Assembly: GCA_016839245.1 (NCBI GenBank)
Contig: JAEOUN010000013.1
Span: 1 to 16,687, forward strand
DNA: 16,687 nt
Origin: Candidatus Thorarchaeota archaeon
Lineage (GTDB): Archaea > Asgardarchaeota > Thorarchaeia > Thorarchaeales > Thorarchaeaceae
Direction of reading: 5' to 3'
Both the position numbers and the translations under genes were made by a program. The notes beneath the pieces were generated by a model. It was not told where the DNA came from. It did no database searches and saw nothing but the letters and a program-made list of their open reading frames with translations. The stretch's first letter is position 1. Each line of letters starts with the position of its first letter. This document shows positions 9,001 through 14,857 of this stretch, in pieces.

Positions 9001-9582
9001 AAGTGGAATATTTGCTGATATTATAGCACGGAGTAAATCGAGGTATGGTTTGTAGCTCTCACGATTTGTTGTTGAAGAAAAATGTGACTCGGACAATTGA
9101 ACGAGCTCAATTCCACCCACGAACATTGGTTTAGATATTGATATTGTCGATAGGGAGAGAGCATCACTCGTTGAACTATTAGCAGTTTGTGTATCAATCC
9201 GTGAAACATACTGCGCATAAATTAACGAACCAATAAGCAATAAAATTCCAGAGACTATCAAAGTTTCCAAGAGATGTAGAAAAGCAAGATGAATGATGTA
9301 CAAGATTGAGCTTGCCAGTAGGATACAAAAGGATATGACTAATCCACTAGCCCAGACAATGGCTTTTTCTTTTGAGAAGCCAAGAAAAACCAAAAGTAAA
9401 GAACCGAGGAAGAAACATCCTATTGAAAAGAGAAAGGCATAGGCACGAATTAATCCATTAATGTATACTGAAAGTGTCAATATCCAAAGAGAGAGTACAC
9501 TTGGGATGCCAGCTACTATGAGGACAAGAAAACTCTTTGCTATCAGACCAAATCCAATGGTACTTTTGCTCTCATCATTCAT
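6067..9582 (-). CDS. Membrane-anchored HerA/VirB4-type P-loop ATPase
   Basis: This 1171-residue protein starts with about four hydrophobic helices (residues roughly 12-38, 45-69, 74-100 and 101-124), which should anchor it in the membrane. Residues about 150-480 form an accessory domain resembling the N-terminal region of VirB4/TraC-like and archaeal HerA-like ATPases. The RecA-like core has Walker A GDIGTGKTT (516-524) and Walker B HYVVLEEAHRF (741-751, with tandem Glu). The following motif reads GFGLTTPHG (787-795), where HerA proteins usually have a Gln sensor. Residues about 880-1171 are a mostly helical tail of unknown fold. ATPases of this class form hexameric rings that pump DNA or protein, in conjugation, DNA end-processing or some anti-phage systems. 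The ATG at 9582 has GTGAG six bases upstream. Its stop codon lies inside the start of the next gene, so the two proteins are made together. No NurA, TraG/VirD4 or other conjugation genes are visible. Confidence 0.85.
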   Translation of the reverse strand: MNDESKSTIGFGLIAKSFLVLIVAGIPSVLSLWILTLSVYINGLIRAYAFLFSIGCFFLGSLLLVFLGFSKEKAIVWASGLVISFCILLASSILYIIHLAFLHLLETLIVSGILLLIGSLIYAQYVSRIDTQTANSSTSDALSLSTISISKPMFVGGIELVQLSESHFSSTTNRESYKPYLDLLRAIISANIPLTLRIERTNERTRIFYLTWSKQESRLLEYIQRLEDNITTILVGMKFNVIPKFTGIDLAKNLIAVTASLTGEPLSIEEEIQQIDAITSTARLLQNLSNGIIQISANPIQLSNRRLKSLENQYKKEVAQSERVISTPKEDFLSREIHESITKVDPHAQRNAASLAIQIDRLSMKNLCEVHVSISSWDVNKSVAGENAMRLLTTLRGRLALADKNREFVTKINSNIMEGNRLLRGEPTGKSTLLSIGEAAVYFNIPNCDVGIPVVDYATFHSNPANLSSQINTTTSSSIPQKPSICIGKVLDESGREISDFWILLEDLATHSEILGDIGTGKTTTQLCILHELLKHSINFLIFLKSKNEEYLRFIRTNNRVRIFTIGDDTIAPGRFCLTSFHEAVHVNQIINSIKTVFVASKPMEGMVREYSEKVIELTFKRMGWDRDTNTRGLPLILQDFLETIPLIEEELQYSIRGNQDFRGALVGRFSSICEGVLANIFGTITGISLEELVSKSTIFLLDKMSREEAAFFMFWLINNVALYYESLKKTDGPSEIGLKHYVVLEEAHRFLESTSDGNIEEGHSAFSEARNTICTTMTESRSSELGFGLTTPHGVKLSNGISTIALNVFMHKTNSITDRRIIGSQINCNDDQITKIGSLEKGVVVVRTASNTKPVLVRINNPLELYPKLKSEVPVSDTDIKKHMEPILTENPHFKFRFDFTRKVPAIHEINSENQVKIDFNTLSRLYTLVRHPSFNGIVNGIDLLIQKSNSLLTALTMKHIVLTVIDDYDKRIFYVNHLLWLLSQMVSSWSADFEEHVISNLAKILPCDRNSIIVEDTSPHERIKMELVKRNSIDNGDSIKSLLKEIVKQAIEEQDQIVSRKTDTQVKPLDSVETSLQMIDAVIKTKLFTEGYFERLRGASEGDIDSFLRLLTAFSKKLASSSEMTSDLSLLLLHRARSILNEPADEELWAVLSEAVKIATTDRGAPVAA

Positions 9583-9617
9583 AACAACTCACAAGAATAC
9601 TATGGTTCAAAATGCTA

Positions 9618-9652
9618 AGAGTATAACATAGATGCCAGAAGATTTCTATGTT
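9618..9652 (-). promoter_or_regulatory. Candidate promoter and inverted-repeat operator of the ATPase operon
   Basis: On the minus strand a TATA-like GTTATACTC (9626-9618) lies about 36-44 bases before the ATPase start codon, leaving a short leader that holds the GTGAG ribosome site. Directly upstream is a perfect 8-bp inverted repeat, AACATAGA (9625-9632) and TCTATGTT (9645-9652), with a 12-base gap. Its position beside or over the TFB recognition element suits a regulator site, but a plain hairpin is also possible. Confidence 0.4.
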
Positions 9653-9800
9653 CTATTCAAAAGCATTCTAGACATTTTTCACGGTTGTAAGATGCTAAAT
9701 CTGTTATTGATTGGTTTAAAATGTCGAATAAAACTATATGATGGTTGATTTCCATTCTGGATAGTCCTAAAATGCAAAATTAATAGATGAAAGTGCTTTT

Positions 9801-9866
9801 TTAGATTCTGATCTCAAGTGCCTTCTCACGCATCTCTGCAAGTTTCTCGAACGATTTTTTTGGCAT
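9801..9866 (-). pseudogene. Truncated second 5' end of a carboxyltransferase gene
   Basis: A 21-codon frame starts at the ATG at 9866, with a GAGG site eight bases before it, and stops at 9801. It begins MPKKSFEKLAEMREKAL, while intact pccB begins [18 protein letters not shown]. FxxLAxMRE is shared after a two-codon indel, and then the frame reads EIRI and stops where pccB continues into its conserved GGG segment. The leader upstream is also related to the pccB leader. I read this as the displaced original 5' end of pccB, or a relic of a paralogue. It could still be translated as a short peptide. The match is short, so confidence is moderate. Confidence 0.5.
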
Positions 9867-9928
9867 GGCGAAGTCCTCACATTAATTCTCTTGATTTGTG
9901 CGTTTGGTTTTGAATGTTCTGTTAGACA
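9825..9928 (-). repeat. pccB 5' end and leader: distal copy of the diverged direct repeat
   Basis: This is the partner of 2128-2242 in the same orientation. The identical words, in order away from the coding side, are TGCAAGTT (9837-9844), ATTTGTG (9894-9900), GTTTTGAAT (9907-9915) and TGTTA (9920-9924). In this copy the leader still runs into its own upstream promoter-like DNA. In the intact gene the leader instead abuts the end of the large LAGLIDADG gene. Confidence 0.6.
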
Positions 9929-9936
9929 ATAAGGTA

Positions 9937-9951
9937 CTTTATTCTATAAAG
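9937..9951 (-). promoter_or_regulatory. Candidate ancestral pccB promoter: TATA box inside a palindrome
   Basis: CTTTAT (9937-9942) and ATAAAG (9946-9951) form a perfect 6-bp inverted repeat around TCT. Read on the minus strand it contains TTTATAG, about 75 bases before the start codon of the truncated pccB copy. That suits an archaeal promoter with a leader of about 50 bases. If the insertion model is right, this is the promoter pccB lost. Confidence 0.35.
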
Positions 9952-10200
9952 ATGGTTTTGTCTTTTTTCAGAATATTGAAATCATCATGATATATTAAAA
10001 TTTACAGAGAATGAAATTCAGGTTTCGATACAGAGAATTGACAAAATGGATAGAGAGTGGAAAGACTGATTCATCGCGATAGAGCTGGGCAAGATATTCT
10101 GAAGATACATAGCCTGGAGTAGCAAATGAGTAAATGAATCCACTCGATGACACATTTGTTTTCGCGCGTAATTGCACTGAGCAAGAATCCGATGGCAATC

Positions 10201-10208
10201 TATTATAA
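10201..10208 (+). promoter_or_regulatory. TATA-like box of the HNH gene
   Basis: TATTATAA lies 24-31 bases before the ATG at 10232. This is the expected spacing for an archaeal leaderless transcript that starts at or next to the start codon. Confidence 0.45.
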
Positions 10209-10231
10209 CTGAAAATAAGTTTTGAGAGAGT

Positions 10232-10489
10232 ATGTCTAGGAAGACCTATCGAGATGCTCAGGGATACCTTAGATTCATTGACTCGGGAAAGCTCGTTCAT
10301 CGTTGGAAAGCTGAGAAGATGCTAGGTCGAAGACTACGACAGGGGGAGGTAGTTCACCACCAAAACAAGATAAAGACAGATAATCGCTATGGTAACTTGG
10401 AAGTCTTTGAATCTCGAAAAGCACATCAGGCCTATCATATAAAGAAGGCGTGGGAGAGAACCAGAAGGAAACGGACACTAAAGAGATAA
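10232..10489 (+). CDS. Small HNH endonuclease
   Basis: This 85-residue, very basic protein has a single HNH fold, as in phage and intron HNH_3-type nucleases. The motif runs EVVHHQNKIKTDNRYGNLEVF (His42-His43, Asn55) followed by AHQAYH (His65, His69). The N-terminal HRWKAEKMLGRRL is the usual lead-in helix. There is no extra DNA-binding domain beyond the Arg/Lys-rich tail. Such proteins nick or cut DNA and often travel as free-standing homing genes. It sits alone on the plus strand, outside the predicted element boundary, between that element and the arsenic operon. A TATA-like box at leaderless spacing supports real expression. Confidence 0.8.
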   Translation: MSRKTYRDAQGYLRFIDSGKLVHRWKAEKMLGRRLRQGEVVHHQNKIKTDNRYGNLEVFESRKAHQAYHIKKAWERTRRKRTLKR

Positions 10490-10531
10490 CTCCCTTCTGG
10501 AGACCCACATAGATTCGTACCCTTCATATTA

Positions 10532-10559
10532 TTTAAATATCGCAATAATTCGATTATTG
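10532..10559 (+). promoter_or_regulatory. acr3-arsR promoter with probable ArsR operator
   Basis: A TATA-like TTTAAATA at 10532-10539 is followed by a perfect inverted repeat, CAATAAT (10543-10549) and ATTATTG (10553-10559), around TCG. Transcription should start near 10560, so a dimer bound here would sit between TATA box and start site and block the preinitiation complex. Short AT-rich inverted repeats of this kind are typical ArsR/SmtB sites, and an arsR gene is in the operon. The link to ArsR is inferred. Confidence 0.6.
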
Positions 10560-10609
10560 AAGTGTAGTTTCTATTGAATTACTTTTGAAACGATCTGGTG
10601 AGACCTGCA

Positions 10610-11665
10610 ATGACTACGGATATTCCAGCAAAAGACCTAGAGAGTAAAAAGAAAGGGCTGAGTACATTTGAGAAATACCTGCCAATCTGGATAGGTGTCT
10701 GTATGCTTCTCGGAATCCTCCTATCACAGCTTATCCCGGGAATTAGTGAGGCAATCGACTCATGGCAAATTTCCGGAGTATCAATTCCAATAGGCATCTG
10801 CTTATTTTTAATGATGTATCCTGCAATGCTTAATTTACAGGCATCAGAACTAAAGAAACTTGGAAGAAATCCAAGACCAATCATACTCACCCTGATCTCG
10901 AATTGGGTTGTTGCTCCGATTGTTGGATATGTATTAGCTATAACTTTTCTTGCTGGAAATGAGCAATTAATTGTCGCGGTTATACTTCTTGCATCAAGTC
11001 CGTGCACAGCGATGGTTCTAGTGTGGGGATATCTCGCGGATGGAAATCAAGAGCAGAATGTGATAAATACAACATTGAATACCATCACTATTCTAATTCT
11101 TTTTGCACCGCTTGTCGCATTATTTACAGGAATATCAAACATCCCAATAGATAGGATGCAACTGGTCATCTCAGTTCTTGTTTTCATAGGAGCTCCACTG
11201 CTGCTAGGCATTATTACACGAAAGACCCTTACCGACTGGAAGGGAACTGCTTGGTTCAATGAACGATACAGACCAGCAGTCGGAAAGATTGCTTTACTAG
11301 CTTTACTAACGACATTGATAGTTCTCTTCTCATTAAATGGGACTGTAATGTTAGAGAATCCAGATCTACTGGTCTTGGTCTCAATCCCATTGCTTCTTGG
11401 TTTTGCAATTGTTTTAGGATACAATCTTCTTGTGACAAGAGTTGCCAATCTTGCATATAGAGAGGCATCGATTACTGTCATCATTGGTTCATCAAGTCAC
11501 TTTGAAATTGCTATAGCGACAGCGGTCTCTATCTATGGAGTTGGTTCAATTGCTGCACTTGGAACTACAATGGGATTGTTTTGGGAAGTGCCCATTATGT
11601 TGGGTCTTGTGTATCTTGCGAAATACTTACGAAGGAAGGAGTTCTGGAAAGGACAACCAATGTAG
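10610..11665 (+). CDS. acr3: Acr3-family arsenite efflux transporter
   Basis: This 351-residue integral membrane protein of the BASS/Acr3 family, with about ten helices, exports arsenite from the cell. Family signatures are SSPCTAMVLVWGYLADGN, with the conserved transmembrane-4 Cys at 132, and GSSSHFEIAIA, with the conserved Glu at 299. It ends with a GLFWEVPIM segment like that of other Acr3 proteins. The ATG at 10610 has GGTGAG about seven bases upstream; a GTG at 10598 would use those same bases and is less likely. An ArsR-type regulator gene follows after 14 bases, so the two are co-transcribed. No arsenate reductase or arsenic methylase gene is nearby, so this cassette handles As(III) directly. 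Confidence 0.92.
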   Translation: MTTDIPAKDLESKKKGLSTFEKYLPIWIGVCMLLGILLSQLIPGISEAIDSWQISGVSIPIGICLFLMMYPAMLNLQASELKKLGRNPRPIILTLISNWVVAPIVGYVLAITFLAGNEQLIVAVILLASSPCTAMVLVWGYLADGNQEQNVINTTLNTITILILFAPLVALFTGISNIPIDRMQLVISVLVFIGAPLLLGIITRKTLTDWKGTAWFNERYRPAVGKIALLALLTTLIVLFSLNGTVMLENPDLLVLVSIPLLLGFAIVLGYNLLVTRVANLAYREASITVIIGSSSHFEIAIATAVSIYGVGSIAALGTTMGLFWEVPIMLGLVYLAKYLRRKEFWKGQPM

Positions 11666-11679
11666 CGAAGTGAAAAATC

Positions 11680-11967
11680 ATGCCGTATGACAAAAGGACA
11701 ATGTGGAGGGTTGAGCTTCATCGAGCACTTGGAAATCCAGAGAGATTGCAGATAGTAGATTTGCTTATGGATGGTGAGCAATGCCAGTGCGATATCTTTC
11801 CAAAGTTTGGTCTTGCACAATCAACTGTTTCAGCCTACCTCAATAAAATGGTAAAAGCAGGCATCCTGAGCTTTCGAAGAGATGGAACTCGTAAGTTGTA
11901 TAGAATAGCAAATAATGATGTTAAGAAACTGGTAATGCAAGGACGGTCCTTGGCCGATAGAATGTAA
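11680..11967 (+). CDS. arsR: ArsR-family arsenic-responsive repressor
   Basis: This 95-residue winged-helix protein is the length expected for ArsR/SmtB regulators. The metal site EQCQCDI (Cys35, Cys37, Asp38) matches the CxCD As(III)-binding motif of ArsR at the start of the DNA-binding region. The recognition helices follow (FGLAQSTVSAYLNKMVKAGIL), then the wing RRDGTRKLYRI. It is the second gene of the operon and probably represses its own promoter through the inverted repeat at 10543-10559. Arsenite binding should release it. Antimonite may also act. A short hairpin with a T-run directly follows the stop codon. Confidence 0.93.
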   Translation: MPYDKRTMWRVELHRALGNPERLQIVDLLMDGEQCQCDIFPKFGLAQSTVSAYLNKMVKAGILSFRRDGTRKLYRIANNDVKKLVMQGRSLADRM

Positions 11968-11989
11968 GACAAGTAGAATTGTCATTTTT
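11968..11989 (+). terminator. Hairpin plus T-run after arsR
   Basis: GACAA (11968-11972) pairs with TTGTC (11979-11983) over a six-base loop and is followed by ATTTTT. It starts directly after the arsR stop codon. Archaeal termination depends mainly on the T-run, so the hairpin may be incidental. It overlaps the end of the opposite-strand small membrane protein gene by a few bases. Confidence 0.4.
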
Positions 11990-12230
11990 CCTCATGTCTT
12001 TCAGATTTTGGTCGAAGTATCGTTCCTGAAGATAAGAGAATCCTTGCGGGTCCATAGGCTTGTTTAGCAGGAGAATATTCGCAGTTAAGTAAACCTTCCA
12101 TCCACATGTCGGGAAACTTTGTTCTCATTTGTCGAGGAAATCTTAGATGCTTAGACTCAACAATCAGACCATAAAGGTAGGAGAGAGTTGATAGTAATGA
12201 TGCTCCGATCAATGCATATACGAGTAGCAT
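11982..12230 (-). CDS. Small single-span membrane protein, function unknown
   Basis: This 82-residue frame has a hydrophobic N-terminal helix (about residues 1-24, LVYALIGASLLSTLSYLYGLIV). A basic soluble tail follows with no motif I recognise; it includes one Cys and several Pro and Arg. Two things support a real gene: it fills the gap between convergent arsR and the ribonuclease gene, and a TATA-like TTATAA lies 24-29 bases before the ATG, the spacing of a leaderless transcript. It lies 52 bases after the ribonuclease gene on the same strand and could also be co-transcribed. Confidence 0.5.
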   Translation of the reverse strand: MLLVYALIGASLLSTLSYLYGLIVESKHLRFPRQMRTKFPDMWMEGLLNCEYSPAKQAYGPARILLSSGTILRPKSERHEEK

Positions 12231-12253
12231 ATATAAACTATAGTTAATATTAG

Positions 12254-12259
12254 TTATAA
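12254..12259 (-). promoter_or_regulatory. TATA-like box for the small membrane protein gene
   Basis: TTATAA lies 24-29 bases upstream of the ATG at 12230 on the minus strand, in the gap after the ribonuclease stop codon. The start codon would lie at or near the transcript 5' end. Confidence 0.4.
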
Positions 12260-12282
12260 TCTTTGAGTACTAGACAGAGGAT

Positions 12283-13146
12283 CTATTTCTTCTCAGACAT
12301 TTTGTTAAGATACTGCAATTTTGAGAAGGTGTGTCGATCACTCCGTTGACTAGCGTCGACTATGCTCAAATCTCTAAGATCAATACCAGTCCTTTCAGAT
12401 TGACGGTCAATCCAATCTTCTCGTGCTTCTCTTGCAAGAATACTTGCAGCAGCTACTGCAATCTCATCCTCAGCATGAGGTCTCTGAATAAGCTCAATGC
12501 TTTCTAAGGGAATCAATCGGGCCAATCTCTGTTCAGTCTTAACACGAGAAAACTCATCAATTACTACTCGAATTCGAATATCTGAAGGAAGTTCCTGAAA
12601 AATTTCAGAGATTGTTTTGGAGTGTGCCCAAGCTAACAGATCATTGAGATCCTTTCCCTCTTTATGAATCTCTTCAAATCGTAAATTGAAGGTCTCAGGA
12701 GTAATCAACAAGACCTTCATGTTTGTTGAATTCAATTCAATATCTTTTACAATCAAAGCCATTTTCTCAATGGGTATAGCTTTACTATCCATCACTCCCA
12801 GAGTCCGTAGAATTACTGACTGTGAAGGTGATAGTGCAACAGCAGCAACCACCAGTGGTCCTAACCATTCGCCTTTTCCAGCCTCATCAGAACCAATAAT
12901 GATGCCAATATCAGAAGTGGAAGAAGTCAATGAGAGAATGGCTGCACGAACAATAGCCTCTGCTCGTGACCCATTGCTAACAATTTTACCACTTGTATAT
13001 GCTACAATCGATTCGCCTGCAAAATTGATTCGGAAAGATTCATACTCTCCTTTCTTCTTTTCAAGTGATGAATGTGGGTTCTTCAAAATCACATCTCTTA
13101 CTATGTCAAGTTCTTCTTGTTTGATTTTAACCACTGCAGGACTCAT
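12283..13146 (-). CDS. rnhC: Ribonuclease HIII-type RNase H
   Basis: This 287-residue enzyme cleaves the RNA strand of RNA-DNA hybrids, as formed by primers and R-loops. It has the two-part layout of RNase HIII. An N-terminal TBP-like substrate-binding domain (about 1-75) contains the signature AYTSGKIVSNG. The catalytic domain follows, with GSDEAGKGEWLGPLV (Asp87, Glu88), MDSKAI (Asp120), VVIDEF (Asp197) and AEDEIAVAAASILARE (225-240). The GSDEAGKG form, with Lys, and the N-terminal domain distinguish it from ordinary archaeal RNase HII, which has DEAGRG. An ATG at 13146 is preceded by GGAG nine bases away. It lies 61 bases after the phosphoesterase gene on the same strand. HIII enzymes are mainly bacterial, so transfer is possible. 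Confidence 0.87.
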   Translation of the reverse strand: MSPAVVKIKQEELDIVRDVILKNPHSSLEKKKGEYESFRINFAGESIVAYTSGKIVSNGSRAEAIVRAAILSLTSSTSDIGIIIGSDEAGKGEWLGPLVVAAVALSPSQSVILRTLGVMDSKAIPIEKMALIVKDIELNSTNMKVLLITPETFNLRFEEIHKEGKDLNDLLAWAHSKTISEIFQELPSDIRIRVVIDEFSRVKTEQRLARLIPLESIELIQRPHAEDEIAVAAASILAREAREDWIDRQSERTGIDLRDLSIVDASQRSDRHTFSKLQYLNKMSEKK

Positions 13147-13207
13147 AAGATATTACTCCATAGACATGTATCTCTTCAATACAATTTCACTTAAACTCAA
13201 TAGTTCA

Positions 13208-14038
13208 TCAAAACTCGTTAACACTCATATCTATTGTGTCGTTAATCGTATCTATCGAAAGAATCGAATAAAAACCATCAACTACGGCAGGAAAGATAAA
13301 ACAGGGAACAATATCTATTTTGAACTCATAATGGAGATGATAATGCCCGGATAAAGCACAGGAAACCTTGTGAGTCTGAATGAATCTACTGATAGCTTTG
13401 CTTCCAGTTGATACACCTTCTGGGAGTAGAGCATTCAATCCTGGCTCATATGGTGGGATATGAGAGAGTAGAATATGGTCAGGAAGTTGAGCGATTCCCC
13501 GATATCCAGCAGAGAAAATGTTAAAGATTTCATTCTCACAGTGATCAAAGGGCCCACGATATTTTTCTAGGTTTTGGACCTGCTCTACAGTCCACGGTTC
13601 AACCTCAAATCTACCGTTTCGAATATCAATTCCAAAGACATTCAGGGTCTCAATGGATTTCGGATTTAATTCGATGGGCGTAGGTGATTCCTCAATGAAA
13701 TAACGTCGAAGGTCAAGAATGAGTTCTACTGGATCCGATCCTCCACCAATCCCGAAGAAACCAATAGCATCGAAGTGAGTAGAAGCTCCATGAAGGTTTA
13801 TTCCAAGGGTGTCGAGATATTCAAATTCTTCCGGATATGCACTGTTACCTGGTAGAGCAATCATCCAGTTTGCCGCCTCATGAATTCTAAATAGATTCTC
13901 AAATGCATATGGAGAGATTCGCTTATGCAGTGATAAATCACCAAGAAAAATGACGCCATCGAGAGATTTAGCTAATTGTTGCATTTCTCGAAGATGCTTC
14001 CAATTATCATGAATGTCAGATATTACAAGGAATTTCAT
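13208..14038 (-). CDS. Calcineurin-like metallophosphoesterase
   Basis: This 276-residue dinuclear-metal phosphoesterase has unknown substrate. Motifs in order are SDIH (Asp8, His10), GDL (Gly33-Asp34), GNS (64-66), SHIPP (His193) and SGHYHLH (His232, His234). The usual GNH motif reads GNS, so the His that normally acts as general acid is missing. Activity may be altered, as in some family members, or the substrate may be unusual. The middle (about 95-180) has an insertion with a mixed helix and strand pattern. The ATG at 14038 has an AGGGTGAAGG-like site upstream. It lies 30 bases after the biotin ligase gene, so the two are likely co-transcribed. No direct link to biotin is evident. Confidence 0.85.
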   Translation of the reverse strand: MKFLVISDIHDNWKHLREMQQLAKSLDGVIFLGDLSLHKRISPYAFENLFRIHEAANWMIALPGNSAYPEEFEYLDTLGINLHGASTHFDAIGFFGIGGGSDPVELILDLRRYFIEESPTPIELNPKSIETLNVFGIDIRNGRFEVEPWTVEQVQNLEKYRGPFDHCENEIFNIFSAGYRGIAQLPDHILLSHIPPYEPGLNALLPEGVSTGSKAISRFIQTHKVSCALSGHYHLHYEFKIDIVPCFIFPAVVDGFYSILSIDTINDTIDMSVNEF

Positions 14039-14068
14039 GATTCCAAACCTTCACCCTCTTTTTCTGAC

Positions 14069-14857
14069 TTAATCGTTACGAAGATGCCTAACATCACCCG
14101 TGGTTACTATCTTTTCTCCTTCATCGGTCCGCACTAACAGTGATCCATCATCCAAAACATCCACAGCTGTTCCAGTAAAGACTTCTGACCCTTCAGTAAT
14201 CCGTACACGATTTCCGAGCGTCGATGATAACGCTTTCCAAGTCTGTATAACGGTCTTGAAGGAATTTTCAGATGCAACGATTCTTAGCAGATTGTCAAAT
14301 GAATTGATGATATGACAGAGTAGCTCTTCACGAGAAGTCAAACGACCTAGATAATCTCTTACAGTCGTAACAGCATAGACGAAATCCTTTGAAAAATCGG
14401 ATGATGTCGAATTTTGATTTATCCCGATGCCAATGATGACAAGATGTCTATCGTGGTCAATTGTAACAAGCTCACTTAGGACTCCTGACACCTTGTCAAA
14501 ATCAAGAAGAATATCATTTGGCCATTTCACATAAGCATTCTGAGCGCCAATCGCACGGAGCCCTTCAGCCGTTGCACAAGAAGCCAAGAGACCCATCAGA
14601 GGTGCACTAGTGATACCTAGTCTTGGTTTCAGCACAAGAGAGAAATAGAGCCCACCTAGAGGCGAATACCAATGTCTATCTTTTCTACCTCGCCCCATTC
14701 TTTGGCTTTCAGCGATGATGAGCAATCCTTCATCAGCGCCTTCAAGAATTTGTTCCTTTGCTATAGCATTCGTTGAATCGACTTCATTGTAAGTAAGAAT
14801 TGTGAACTTCAAAATTGAAGTCTCAAGACATTTTTGAATAGCATCAATATCAATCAT
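14069..14857 (-). CDS. birA: Monofunctional biotin-protein ligase
   Basis: This 262-residue enzyme makes biotinyl-AMP and joins biotin to a Lys of the carrier protein of biotin-dependent carboxylases. The catalytic domain shows DSTN (27-30), the adenylate loop GRGRKDRHW (55-63), KWPNDI (111-116), KVSGVLSE (122-129) and GIGIN (143-147). A small C-terminal SH3-like domain follows (about 215-262). There is no N-terminal HTH, so unlike E. coli BirA it does not repress transcription. It is first in a probable operon with the phosphoesterase and RNase H genes. The likely client is the carrier subunit partner of the carboxyltransferase near the left end. Confidence 0.93.
   Translation of the reverse strand: MIDIDAIQKCLETSILKFTILTYNEVDSTNAIAKEQILEGADEGLLIIAESQRMGRGRKDRHWYSPLGGLYFSLVLKPRLGITSAPLMGLLASCATAEGLRAIGAQNAYVKWPNDILLDFDKVSGVLSELVTIDHDRHLVIIGIGINQNSTSSDFSKDFVYAVTTVRDYLGRLTSREELLCHIINSFDNLLRIVASENSFKTVIQTWKALSSTLGNRVRITEGSEVFTGTAVDVLDDGSLLVRTDEGEKIVTTGDVRHLRND

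Larger units (their letters stand above)
2243..9824 (-). mobile_element. Putative integrated element at the 5' end of pccB (ATPase plus HTH/LAGLIDADG protein)
   Basis: The segment between the two diverged copies of the pccB 5' end carries only two genes, in one overlapping unit. One encodes a membrane-anchored HerA/VirB4-type ATPase and the other a giant HTH-repeat LAGLIDADG protein. Both products are of kinds typical of mobile or defence DNA, and neither fits the metabolic neighbours. The boundaries are inferred from where the repeat similarity ends: between about 2243 and 2264 on the left, and about 9801 and 9824 on the right. I found no integrase, transposase or terminal inverted repeat, and the flanking copies have diverged, so any insertion is old or brought in a foreign pccB 5' end. 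A chance duplication, or the relic of a second carboxyltransferase gene, remains possible. Confidence 0.4.
9583..10231. other. 649-base region between divergent ATPase and HNH genes
   Basis: No full-length gene is credible here. From left to right it holds the ATPase promoter with an inverted repeat (9618-9652), about 150 bases with nothing recognisable, the broken copy of the pccB 5' end (9801-9928), and a TATA-centred palindrome (9937-9951). About 245 AT-rich bases then lead to the HNH promoter near 10201-10208. A minus-strand open frame covering much of 9995-10300 runs antisense over the HNH start and is probably noise. Confidence 0.6.

Noticed and set aside
9583..10231. tRNA gene or tRNA-derived attachment site as the integration target
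   Set aside because: No cloverleaf, T-loop (GGTTCRAAT in context) or acceptor pairing could be recognised on either strand; the pccB 5' end duplication explains the boundary better.
9995..10300. Minus-strand frame of 101 codons upstream of the ATPase gene
   Set aside because: It has no recognisable domain and overlaps the HNH gene start antisense, including its promoter. Composition looks random.
11047..11484. Minus-strand frame of 145 codons
   Set aside because: Antisense shadow of acr3, which has unmistakable transporter motifs.
12686..13354. Plus-strand frame of 222 codons
   Set aside because: Antisense to RNase HIII and the end of the phosphoesterase gene, both with clear catalytic motifs on the minus strand.
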